A DNA stretch of 64,000 nucleotides from Casuarius casuarius. Lineage: Eukaryota > Chordata > Aves > Casuariiformes > Casuariidae. The notes under the pieces are model-generated. The model saw only the letters and a list, made by a program, of their open reading frames with translations, was not told the DNA's origin and ran no database searches. The stretch is taken from positions 471,764 through 535,763 of the forward strand of contig PTFA01000411.1 of the NCBI GenBank assembly GCA_003342895.1. Direction: 5' to 3'. Position numbers and translations under genes: made by a program. Shown here one piece after another: positions 1 through 8,604 of this stretch; the first letter of the stretch is position 1, and each line of letters opens with the position of its first letter.

Positions 1-2883
1 TATGATCTCACTGCAGTCACTAAAAGAGATGAAGAGTCCCAGTAAAACCCCACTGTGGTTTTCTGTATCAACAGGAGATTTTTCTTGTTGAATGGCACTG
101 CTAGCTAGAAATAAGCTATATGCAGTACCTGTCTCCCTTACTCCCGTGGTAGCACCTAGGGGCTGCAAAACTGCCTGCTGGTGATCACCCCGTGGAGCAG
201 TGCCGCACAATGCCCTTGCATAACATTCGTGCAGGAATCACTTTCTAAGGAAATGCAAAGAATGGCCTCAAAGCAAAGTACTGGTGTCATCACTGCTAAG
301 CTGTCTTGTGCTGCCACATCATGTTTCCAGAGAAGTGTATGAGCACTGTCACAATTTGTTAACTTTCTTACCACTGTGTTAGTGTTAACCGCTACCATGA
401 GAAGCGAGAAGAGACATAAAGAGCTGCAAGAAATGTGCACAGAAGTCCCTGGTATGACCAGGACGCTGCCTCTCCAGAGGGAATCAGCTAGGCAAAGTGA
501 AATCCACCTGTAGGACATGGGACTGTGTTTCTTGATGCAGATTTGTTCACGTCAGTCTGGAGGCTCTTCTGATTTGGGTGTTTTTATACCTGAGATAAAC
601 AAAAGGTTCTGAGCAGGAGATACTAGAGTGTCCTGATCCTAAGAATGGAACAGAAAACCACAGATTTTGCTGAAAGTGACTAGTTAATTTCTGATCACTG
701 GATGACAGTTCAAATAATCATTTTAGACTGCTGTTCAGTGAAGCACTTAAGCATGTTTGTAACTCTAACTATAAAGTATTTAAGCACATCCTTAAACAAC
801 GCTTTGCAGAGCTGACGCCTAAAACATTAATCTGTAAAGAGTAATCCGTCAAAAAAAGCCCTTTGGAATGGTCCATCCCCCTCCTTTTTTAAAGACAAAA
901 TCGTTGCCGATATGCTTGTGTGTATTGCCAATACACAAAACACCAGTAAACTCATTTTTGGTATGTAGTCACACCTAAAGTTCAAATTTCCAGCAAATTC
1001 AGTGAATACTTTTGTCATATGCTCATGCCCATTGCCCAGAGGACTTTCTTTGCTATTGAGACCTTCCACTGGCAGTGAGCGCAGACAGGCAGCCGTAGCC
1101 CATCGAACGGGCTTTCCCACGCTGCCGGCCTGCGGCCCTACAGACTGAAAGCAATTCCCAGAAAACGAGCAACCTCTCACACTGAAAACCACTTTGAATC
1201 GTGTTAGATTTTGGATCAAGGAGCCAGTGAATTATGACTGATTACCTCTCCAAAGCAACTCTTACAACAGCCCTGGGGAACAACTTGTATTAAAACAACA
1301 CTTTCAATATGCAAATAGTTTGATGTTTTGAAAAATAGCGGTGTTGCTAACGCTTGGCCTGGTGAAAGAAAACGTGTATTAATCGGCCCAGGCAGCTGAT
1401 TCTGAAATGGTTATAAATAGCCCTTTGCATTAATTCAAAGTGAAATGTCAGTTTTTCATAATTTATGATAGTATGCTGAGATTCAGCTTCAATAGCACAC
1501 CACAGGTTCAGTTATCATCGGGTCTAAAAGCAGTCTTCCTGTCTTCTGAACCTTGAATCTTTGGGAAGACCTTTTCGTTTCGCTCAGATTTATTTTTATT
1601 AGCTGAATTATTTATGATCATTTCAATGTAAATTACTGAGCAAAGAGCAAGTAAAATACTGTGTTGCCATAGTGGTTTACTCACATCTTCTTGAATCCGT
1701 TCATCTTGGCTCGCTACTTGGGAAGTGGGAACCTAAAAGCTGTTTTCCTGATCTGTATCTGCAGAGCCTGATAACAGTATTAATCAGACACGATAGTTAA
1801 GTTTCTTAAGCAAATTTCCAATAGTCATTCTGGTCCCGCTTGTCTTTCACGACAGCGTAAATTCTCCTGAACCTGACAGATACATGACTAAAATGGTGGT
1901 ATGGGAAACAACCTGATTCCTTCTGCCCTAGTTATTCCTCAAGCATAACTTGGAAACTGCTCACCTCCTTGAGGAAAAAGAATACTGCCATGATATTGTT
2001 ACAAATGAACTAAACGCAGAAGGGTCCTGCTAATCAGCAGGACTCACTCCCTGCTGGAGATAGCTCAAGAAGAACAACAAAAATCATTACCGTGCTGGTA
2101 GGATTGATTAATAAGGGAAAATGAATTAACTACTTCTACTAATACTCATTAGCATTTATACATTGTAACGTGCACTAAATGTATGTGTAAATAGTTTTTC
2201 TAAGTGACAAGGGTGCATGAAGCGTGCAACATGATGTTGCTGCTGTTTTCCAGTTGTGTGGGTTTTACATCGTCAAAAGCTAAATCCAAGAGAAGCCGCA
2301 GTACTGTGTAGGAAAACCAGCAAAAGGCAGTGGGAACAGGAGGGGAAGGTAGGGACGGTACCTCCTGAAATCTGGAGCAGGTTTCCCACGCGCAGAAATG
2401 GAGGCTGTAGTCCAGGGAACGTTTTAAAGGAATGAGAGACGGGTTGGCGGAACAGGGGAGCAAATCGGGGGTAGGGCCGTGCTCACTGCGCGACGGGGCA
2501 CTCACAGCGCCGGGACAGCACACGAGGAGCAGGAGCCCCCGCTGCCAAGCTGAAGGCTGCAAGTTTTGACGCGCTCCTGGGCCCTGCTAGGGGAGGGGCA
2601 GCAGAAGCCGACGTGTTCAGCGAGCATCTGTGCTAGCCCAGATGTTACCCGCCTAGTGCCTTTTGTCCTGCGATACCAATTCCTGCTCTGAGCACTTTCA
2701 AATAATGTCTAAATTTAGCAAGTGACTGTTCAGTTATTAGCGCAGTTGAAAATTATAATGAAATAGAGCCCAATAGCTCCACAATACTGGTCAAAAGATG
2801 ATTCTCTGTGTAATCAGGGTTTTCCGTAGTTCGTGTGGAATTAACAAGCCCTATTTTTAGACCGGGTTTCAGGAGAGTTGTGT
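1..2883. other. Non-coding left flank
   Basis: No reading frame here resembles a known protein, and no convincing exon with paired splice sites was found. The sequence is moderately AT-rich with a slight excess of A over T on the plus strand. A GC-richer patch lies around 2330-2620. A 120-codon minus-strand frame inside it (2200-2562) begins with a hydrophobic stretch, but it has no recognisable domain and is probably chance. The block at 1290-1660 is described separately. The stretch is probably intergenic sequence upstream of the CpG island. Confidence 0.6.
1290..1660. promoter_or_regulatory. Conserved-element-like AT-rich block (possible enhancer)
   Basis: The block is AT-rich without simple repeats and dense in developmental factor words. 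TTTGCATTAATT at 1434-1445 combines a POU-octamer half with a TAAT homeodomain core. It overlaps TTCAAAG (1444-1450), the reverse complement of the TCF/LEF core CTTTGAA. Further TAAT, TTATGAT and TTTATTAGC words follow to about 1620. It lies about 2.5 kb upstream of the CpG island, where a cis-regulatory element would be plausible. Conservation cannot be tested from one sequence, so this is pattern recognition only. Confidence 0.25.
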
Positions 2884-2965
2884 TTAATTCTTGGCTCTGC
2901 CACAGACTTCCTGCATGACCTTGGGCAAATCGGTCTCTTTCTCAGCACCATCTGTAGTATAATAC
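2884..2965 (+). mobile_element. MIR/CORE-SINE remnant, sense
   Basis: The text 'ttcttggctctgcca' followed by 'gaccttgggcaaatcg', then 'ctcagcaccatctgta' and 'gtataat', follows the conserved core and tail order of MIR-type CORE-SINEs. Those run: ...ggctctgccac...gtgaccttgggcaagtca...cctcagtttcctcatctgtaaaatgggataat. The copy is strongly diverged, lacks the tRNA-derived head, and has no visible target-site duplication. It is a fossil insertion predating birds. The exact subfamily cannot be assigned by eye. Confidence 0.7.
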
Positions 2966-3329
2966 ATTTTCCTCCCACTCTAAATTTGTCTCGTCGATGC
3001 AGATTATGAGCTTTTTGGACGAGGACATGCGCTCGCTGCATGTTTGTTTGGTGACCGACACAAGGAGGCTCCGAGCTCCTGCGTGGCTTCGGGGTGGTTC
3101 CTCAATGTAACTGATAACCTGGCAGAAGAGACGCCTTGCACGAGATCACCTCCTGGCACCACCACGACCGGCTAGTGGCTATAAAGCCATTAACGGCATG
3201 GCACATTTTAGACAAGGGTGGTATTTGCTACCCGCCTCCATTGCAGAAAAATTGGCACTCTCACTTTCAGCTGGTGGATTTTACAAGCAGTTTTCCTATT
3301 TATTTTTTTTCTCATTTTGCACAGTGCAG
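2966..3329. other. Non-coding sequence upstream of CpG island
   Basis: This is transition sequence between the SINE remnant and the GC-rich island. It contains a 'gaccgacacaaggaggctccgag' GC-rich patch and a T-run near 3302. I see no gene or clear element in it. Confidence 0.5.
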
Positions 3330-3937
3330 ACCGCGCTCTCCCGCTCTGTGGTGATCACCCTGCTCCGTGCGATTAGCATGGGGTTGGCATTTGCTGGTTC
3401 ATTTGTTTTTTCGGCGTCACGCTAAAGCAGAGCAGCAGGGTGACCCGTGCGCGGGAGCGTTTGGGGGCTGGCGGAGGGCACCGTGCCCCTCGCGGGGAAC
3501 CCTCTACCTGCGCTTTGGTCCAGTAGCTGCGACCTGCGGCCAAGCGGGAGGCACGGACAGAGCGCAAGAGCAGCAGACTAGAAAACAAACAAAATTAGCA
3601 GCACTTCAAAGCCCTTGCAGAGCAGAGGGTAGCTGACTTTGGCCACTGCTTTTTTTCTTTCCTTTTTTTTCCAAAAAATGGGATAGAAAAGTGGAACCTG
3701 TCTTTTCGCCTTGCGTGCGGGGTTCGAGACAGGAGCTCGGTGAGGCAGGGGCCTGACAAACTGCTGAGGAGACCAGGCCCCTTATCACAACATCCCACTA
3801 AAACAGGCAGAGTTGCAACGTCGGTATCAACTTAAAGGCGAAGAAAGCACTAAATGTATTTCCCGGGTACCAGAGCAGGGGGAGCCCCGCTTTGGGCAGG
3901 GACAGCTTCAGCTCGCCCAGTGTGACAGAGCATCGCC

Positions 3938-4133
3938 NNNNNNNNNNNNNNNNNNNNNNNNNNNNNNNNNNNNNNNNNNNNNNNNNNNNNNNNNNNNNNN
4001 NNNNNNNNNNNNNNNNNNNNNNNNNNNNNNNNNNNNNNNNNNNNNNNNNNNNNNNNNNNNNNNNNNNNNNNNNNNNNNNNNNNNNNNNNNNNNNNNNNNN
4101 NNNNNNNNNNNNNNNNNNNNNNNNNNNNNNNNN
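3938..4133. other. Assembly gap (196 N)
   Basis: An unbroken run of N lies within the most GC-rich part of the island. The bases on both sides are GC-rich (…catcgcc / cggcggcgg…). Frames that appear to read across it are artefacts. The gap probably hides the transcription start or the first coding exon. Confidence 0.99.
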
Positions 4134-4177
4134 CGGCGGCGGAGGCCGAGCGGCTGCCCGCGGCGCTGAGCCAGACG
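4134..4177 (+). CDS. Candidate 3' end of a first coding exon (5' part lost in gap)
   Basis: Directly after the gap one plus-strand frame reads AAEAERLPAALSQT, ending with codon ACG at 4177. A good donor, g|GTGCGT, follows at 4178. The peptide has the alanine/leucine helical character common in GC-rich first exons. The intron would start in phase 0. The start codon and most of the exon would lie in the N run. I do not recognise the protein. The other two frames also lack stops over such a short stretch, so the call rests on the donor, the CpG-island setting and the gap. Confidence 0.3.
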
Positions 4178-4198
4178 GTGCGTAGCCTGCGGAGGGGC

Positions 4199-4240
4199 TT
4201 TATTATTATTACTAGTATTATTATTATTTTTATTTTTAGT
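4199..4240 (+). repeat. (ATT)n-like AT microsatellite inside CpG island
   Basis: An imperfect run of ATT units, with ACTAGT interrupting and TTTTTATTTTTAG closing it, sits immediately after the putative splice donor and before a G-rich block. A purely AT island of about 40 bases embedded in a region of more than 70% GC is an abrupt compositional change. Confidence 0.85.
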
Positions 4241-4269
4241 GGGGGAGGGGCGAGGCTAGGGGCACCGGG
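4241..4269 (+). other. G-rich tract with G-quadruplex potential
   Basis: Four G tracts (GGGGG, GGGG, GGGG, GGG) occur within 29 bases on the plus strand, separated by short loops, the longest of about 8 bases. It lies just inside the putative first intron. G-quadruplex motifs are common at this position in vertebrate promoters. Structure formation is inferred, not shown. Confidence 0.4.
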
Positions 4270-4828
4270 CGAAGCGGGGAAAACCGCGGAGAAACTTTCC
4301 GAGCTCGCAAAGTTGCGGGCGGCGGCGGCGGGGCCGGTGCGGGGGGGCGCAGCGCGGGCGGGCGGCGCCGCTCTGCGCGCGGAGTCGGGGAAACTTCCTC
4401 GGCGGGGCCGGGGCCGCGGCCGCCCCCCGCCGCCGCCCGCCGCCGCTTCGCCCTGCAAGGTGCAGCGCGGGCTGCGGCCCCGCCGCGCTTTGCAGCAGGT
4501 TTCAGCGCGCTTGGAGGCAGGAGCTGCTTTAATGCTTTTTTTTTTTCCCTCCCTGTTTTTCCCCCATTTTTGCACGGCGGGGGAACGAGTGTGTGTGTGT
4601 ATCTGTCGCTGCTCTTCAGCTGCAGTTGCTCTTGGCTGAGCCTGGGGACCGGCTGCAGCTGCTTGGGCTGGGGAGGGAGGGATGGTACGAGAGGACCTGG
4701 TTATTTTTATTTCTGTTTTTTTTTCCCCCCACTGCTTTCAGAAGGGGGGCTTCGCCTTTCCCTCTCTTTGCAGCGAGCGGCGCCGCTCCTGGGCCGGGCT
4801 GCCAGGGCCAAACCTACCGGGGGGGCGG

Positions 4829-4883
4829 CGTGTGTGTGTGTGTGTGTGAGTGTGTGAGTGTATAAGGGCTGGTGCATGCGCGC

Positions 4884-4916
<33 letters not shown>
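4829..4916 (+). repeat. Two (TG)n/(CG)n dinucleotide microsatellites
   Basis: A TG run at about 4829-4862, with GAG interruptions, is followed after a short spacer by GCATGCGCGCGCG then a long TG run ending near 4916. Alternating purine-pyrimidine DNA of this kind can adopt Z-DNA and is likely to vary in length between individuals. The opposite strand reads as histidine/threonine-rich pseudo-ORFs, which are meaningless. Confidence 0.95.
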
Positions 4917-4917
<1 letters not shown>

Positions 4918-5100
4918 CTGGTTGCGGAGGTAGTTGGCGGGAGCCTGCTTTGGCTGGGGATGGGTTAAACGCGGGCTCTTCCCAGCCATAACTTCTGCTA
5001 CTAAAGGGAATCGCCCAGCCTCCCCTGCCCACTTTTCTGAGCCCCGCTGGATTATTTGCAGAAGGAAAAGGGAGCCGCGCCGCCCCGAGAAACGCATCAG

Positions 5101-5139
5101 TGTCTGTCTGTCTGTCTTTCTTTTTTTTTTTTCTTTTTG
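5101..5139 (+). repeat. (TGTC)n plus T-run
   Basis: About four TGTC tetranucleotide units run into a long T tract with a single C interruption. It marks the right edge of the CpG island. Confidence 0.9.
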
Positions 5140-5160
5140 TTATTGATCGTGGCGGCTTCA

Positions 5161-5769
5161 TGCCCTTGCTTTGTTGTTGGGAGGATTAAGGGTTGACGAG
5201 TGTCCGGAGTCCCAGATCCAATTAAAATAAATGCAAGTAAATGGGACGTAAAGGGGAAGCCAGCACTGGCATCCCGGCAGAGGCACTAAAGCATCAAGGT
5301 TGGTTAAAAGGAAGGACTCGAGGAAATGAATGCTTTCCTTCTTAGTCCTTTGCCTTCCCTTTGCAGCGCTGTCAGACCGGCTCAGAGAGGTGCAGCGTTT
5401 GATCAGGGTTTTGCAAATCCTTAACCAATCTCTACCCAGTAGGGGGAAGAAAAAGAAAACCCCTTCTCCCTGGGCATAGTCATTTTAACTATCTCTCATT
5501 TAGCGAATGCTTCGCTTTGCTGAGAACTTGAACCAGATTTCATAAAGGAATTAAAATTCAAGAGAGCGTGAGTTATGAGAATTGCAGAGAAGCAATGCTG
5601 CAGCGTTTGCTAGCCGCTGCCCGGGCTGCCTGTGTTCACAGAGTGCTTATTTCTGGTCAGGAGCAATTGTGCTGTGGGTATGAGCGTTAGCTGGGAAAGC
5701 AGAACATCGCAGAATAGCGTGGCTAGTTCTTGGCTGTCTTTTATTTATTTTTTTTTCCTGTTGACATAG
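5161..5769. other. Non-coding, putative first-intron start
   Basis: No frame is recognisable. The sequence returns to moderate GC. It ends in a long pyrimidine tract (about 5738-5760, mostly T) that would serve as the acceptor of the candidate exon at 5770. Confidence 0.5.
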
Positions 5770-5954
5770 AGAGCTTTTCCTTCAGTTGAACAAAAAGTTA
5801 CTTCTGTTGCTTGGCGAGGACTCGGTGGTGGATGCGAGCAAAGAAGGAATGGTCCCTCTGGAGCCAGTCTGCCTTCGGAGAGCGCCACTGAGAAAGAGGT
5901 TACAGCCGTGATCTTTGTGCCCAAAAAACGTTGGAGTCCTGTCGAGAGAGCCAG
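5770..5954 (+). other. Candidate internal exon (coding or 5'-UTR)
   Basis: A strong pyrimidine tract leads to an acceptor AG at 5768-5769, with a second usable AG at 5784-5785. A good donor, CAG|GTAGGA, follows at 5955. Taken from 5770 in phase 0 (matching the donor at 4177), the frame is open for all 61 codons. It includes the basic stretch VPKKRWSPVERA near its end and leaves 2 bases for the next exon. Taken from 5786 in phase 0, the frame begins LNKKLLLLLGED and stops at TGA 5909-5911. Neither peptide is recognised, and an untranslated alternative exon is equally possible. Sixty-one open codons would occur by chance in roughly one case in twenty, so the evidence is modest. Confidence 0.3.
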
Positions 5955-8567
5955 GTAGGAGCTAAGGCGCTGCAGGGCTGGAAACTCAGGATATCCCTCT
6001 GCCTGATCCTTTGGTGGTGCTAGTGTAGTATAAAATCAGCAGGTTGGCTGTCCTTGCGTTCGTGCAGCAAGTTGTGTTGGGTTTTTCCTTACTTTTGCTC
6101 TGTTTCTTTTTAAAGCTTGATCCCTAACAAAACGTTGGCATCTTAATGACTGCGCTCTGTACTTTTAGACAAGTGGTACACTGGGTCCTTCCTGACCTGT
6201 GTGTTATGTTACTGTGTTGTTACCGTGTTTGTGCAGGAAAGTGATGGGGTCCAAACCCTTAGTTTTCTGAAGTGCTTGCTTGCTTTGCTTCTGACATGAG
6301 TGCCGTCTGTTGTGTCAGGTTATGTTGTCATGGTTGCTCCCATCACGTCCTGCTGTTGTGACCTGATGTACCCTGCTTGATGGATTGTGTCAAATACAAT
6401 GAAGTGAGCAATTATAACTGAGTTAGGGTGTTTAGCCGTTGCTTGTTAGGAGGAGTTCGTAGCTACACTACAGATGTGTTTGTGTGCCGAGTTCTCAAAT
6501 GTCTTCTGACACATGCCAACCGCACTCGTACCACTTGTATTTACAGCTAGGTTTTTCTTAAGGACAGAAAGTTGGTTCGGATAAGGTTTGTTTTAGCATG
6601 ATGTGCCAATGCAGAACATAATACTTCTGGATGCAGGTTTGAATCCCTCCTGGTTTGGTGTTGCCTTAAAGTTCCTACTGTCTCCTGACTATCTGATTGC
6701 TTGTGTGAAGGGTTGCCTGACTTCTGCCTGCAGCTCACAGCACACAAGCTGCTGGCACTGCTAACACCCGTGCTGCGACGGCTGCAAGTCCACGGGCAGA
6801 GCGGCAGGGAGTCAGACTGGCTGCAGCGGAGGTGAAATCCTGGCTACGCTGACTTCAGTGGGAATTGTGCCATAGATGTCGATGGACCAAAGCTTCTGTC
6901 CTTCTCATCTTTAATCCTGCTATATGCTGGAGGGAAGGTTTTGCTTTGCTGCCGCTGCCCAGCCTGCGCCTGTTCCTGGGCGTACGGAAGATGTGAGTCT
7001 CTCAAGATGTCAAGCTGTGCCTTTCACGAGCACGGCATTCTTGGGAAGGAAACCAGGGCAAATGAGAGGGGAAATAAAACACAAAGTGTGGATACACGCT
7101 GGCTATCTTGCTGCTCGTGTCTGCAGCCGTTCCCAGGAGCGTGGATCAGGCAGGCACTCTGAACCAAACCAGATCACTTTTTTAAGATCGCAGAAGAGCG
7201 AGCCATCAATGACTGAAGCTAGTGCGTCCTATAGTCCCTGGTTTTTTTTTTTTTTTATTTCAACCTTACTTAGCCCATGTACGTTGGGTGAGTTTTCTAT
7301 GTATAGGCGATCAAGAGAGCTATTCTCAGAGACACTTCACATATCCAGCATGCAGATGGATTTTTATGGTAAATGACAGTGACAAAGGGAAAGTGTTTGA
7401 TACTTTTTTATCATGTGGAATCTATGTGGTGCATAATACCACAATTTCTGCTTAATGGGTGCAGGTTGCAAGCTGGTCCAGGTCATGGCTGTGTAATAAA
7501 ACTGGTTAGATTTGTCTTTCCAGCTGGAATGTGTTGTTTCAGTTTATTATATGCTGTGGCATAGATCAGGATTTGTTAATATACAACAGAAACTTTGACT
7601 GGGGGTTGAAGTATTTGGATCTGCCGGTTATCTCTTGCAAGAAACGTTTTACGGTGCCCTTACTTCCATGCCTTTAATTCCAGGATAGACAGCTTTCTTG
7701 AGGCTAAGCATTCTTTTATAGTACATTCACCCCAGACTCTTAGGTATTTTGTTCATATGTGAAAACAACAAAAAAAGAAAATGTGAACAAATGCACAACT
7801 GAGTAATCTGTCTTCCGTAGGGGTCTCTATGCCCTTGGTTTAAGGGACTTAAGTAAGGAGGCGGTCTTAAAAAGTAACAAATCATACCTTGTTAGTGTCT
7901 CTTAGCTTGTCTCCTATGGGGAAATGTGTATCTAAAACAAAGCAGTCCTAATTTCATATATGTAAGTGCATATGCCTCATTTTGTCCCGGTATAGGTAAT
8001 GATAAATTTTCTATTGATGTCGAATCAGACCCTGAAGTCATACTACTCACATTAAAATCAGTGTAATTGTATCAGTGACAAAAAGATTTGGGGCACTGTT
8101 AACACTGTCACAACGCGAAAGTTGGCAGTGCTGTGAAGAGGGATCAGAATAAACCCCGTCAGGCTGCTGTTCAGACCTCTGCTCCGGGGTCTGCACAGGC
8201 TTCCAGCTTGACTTTTTTGTTGTGTTTTAGTGCAGTTCAAAGAGTTAATTATAGCCGTTAATATCCTTCACTCTTGGTATTGCCTGAATCCTGAGGACCA
8301 CTTCTCTCTTTAGGGTTTAGACTTGAGGACTGACATTAACAGGGATGCTTCAGCCACGGTGGTGGTGGTGTCAGTGCTGGTGCTCCTGGGAGCTGGAGGC
8401 ACGATTTGCTGTGTCCTGGACTAGAGTTTACCTGTTTGTGTGGTGGTTTGACAGAGCTTAGTGTTCTTAGCTTATTTTTAGCTCAACTTCATAGGAAAGC
8501 TGCAAAATACAGTCGTTCTGGTGAAATTGTTGTTCCATAGGATTAGTAGCAAGGCTACTACTGATCC
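5955..8567. other. Intron-like non-coding DNA
   Basis: No coding similarity is visible. The plus strand is noticeably T/G-rich in places (for example 6060-6360). AATAAA hexamers occur near 7073 and 7494; the second precedes a GT-rich stretch and could act as a polyadenylation signal if a short transcript ended here, but this is unsupported. There is a T-run near 7242-7257 and faint old-repeat similarity at 6832-6885. Confidence 0.5.
6832..6885 (+). repeat. Possible fossil amniote repeat fragment
   Basis: The segment with 'gaaatcctggctacgc' and 'tgacttcagtgggaattg' resembles a phrase seen repeatedly in reptile and bird genomes: 'gaaatcctggcccc...tgacttcagtggg'. The similarity is short and judged from memory, so the family is left unnamed. 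Confidence 0.3.
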
Positions 8568-8604
8568 AAAAAAAAAAAAAAAAAAAAGTCTTTTTTTTTT
8601 TTTT
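8568..8604. repeat. Poly(A) / poly(T) inverted homopolymer pair
   Basis: Twenty A residues, GTC, then fourteen T residues follow one another. The two runs are complementary and could form a hairpin. No target-site duplication or retroposed body was seen upstream, so this need not be a retrotransposon tail. Confidence 0.9.

Larger units (their letters stand above)
3330..5160. promoter_or_regulatory. CpG island, probable promoter of a large gene
   Basis: C+G and CpG density rise sharply above the surrounding DNA. They peak at 4134-4520 with long CGG/GCC-rich runs (for example around 4318-4460), as in vertebrate CpG-island promoters. A 196-base assembly gap sits inside, typical of GC-extreme avian first exons that sequence poorly. 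There is no obvious TATA box. The A-over-T bias left of the island changes to T-over-A to the right, which suggests the main transcript runs rightward. The island also carries (ATT)n, (TG)n and (TGTC)n tracts, listed separately. The gene is not identified. Confidence 0.75.

Noticed and set aside
2200..2562. 120-codon minus-strand frame with a signal-peptide-like N-terminus
   Set aside because: No downstream domain, no splice context and no recognisable family. Hydrophobic starts are frequent by chance.
3850..4575. 241-codon minus-strand frame and two plus-strand frames crossing the gap
   Set aside because: They are open only because N codons cannot be stops, and the rest is low-complexity Ala/Arg/Gly/Pro from GC-rich DNA.
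6636..6646. GGTTTGAATCC, a tRNA B-box-like word
   Set aside because: No A box at proper spacing, no cloverleaf and no terminator. It might be a SINE head, but the flanks do not align clearly to MIR.
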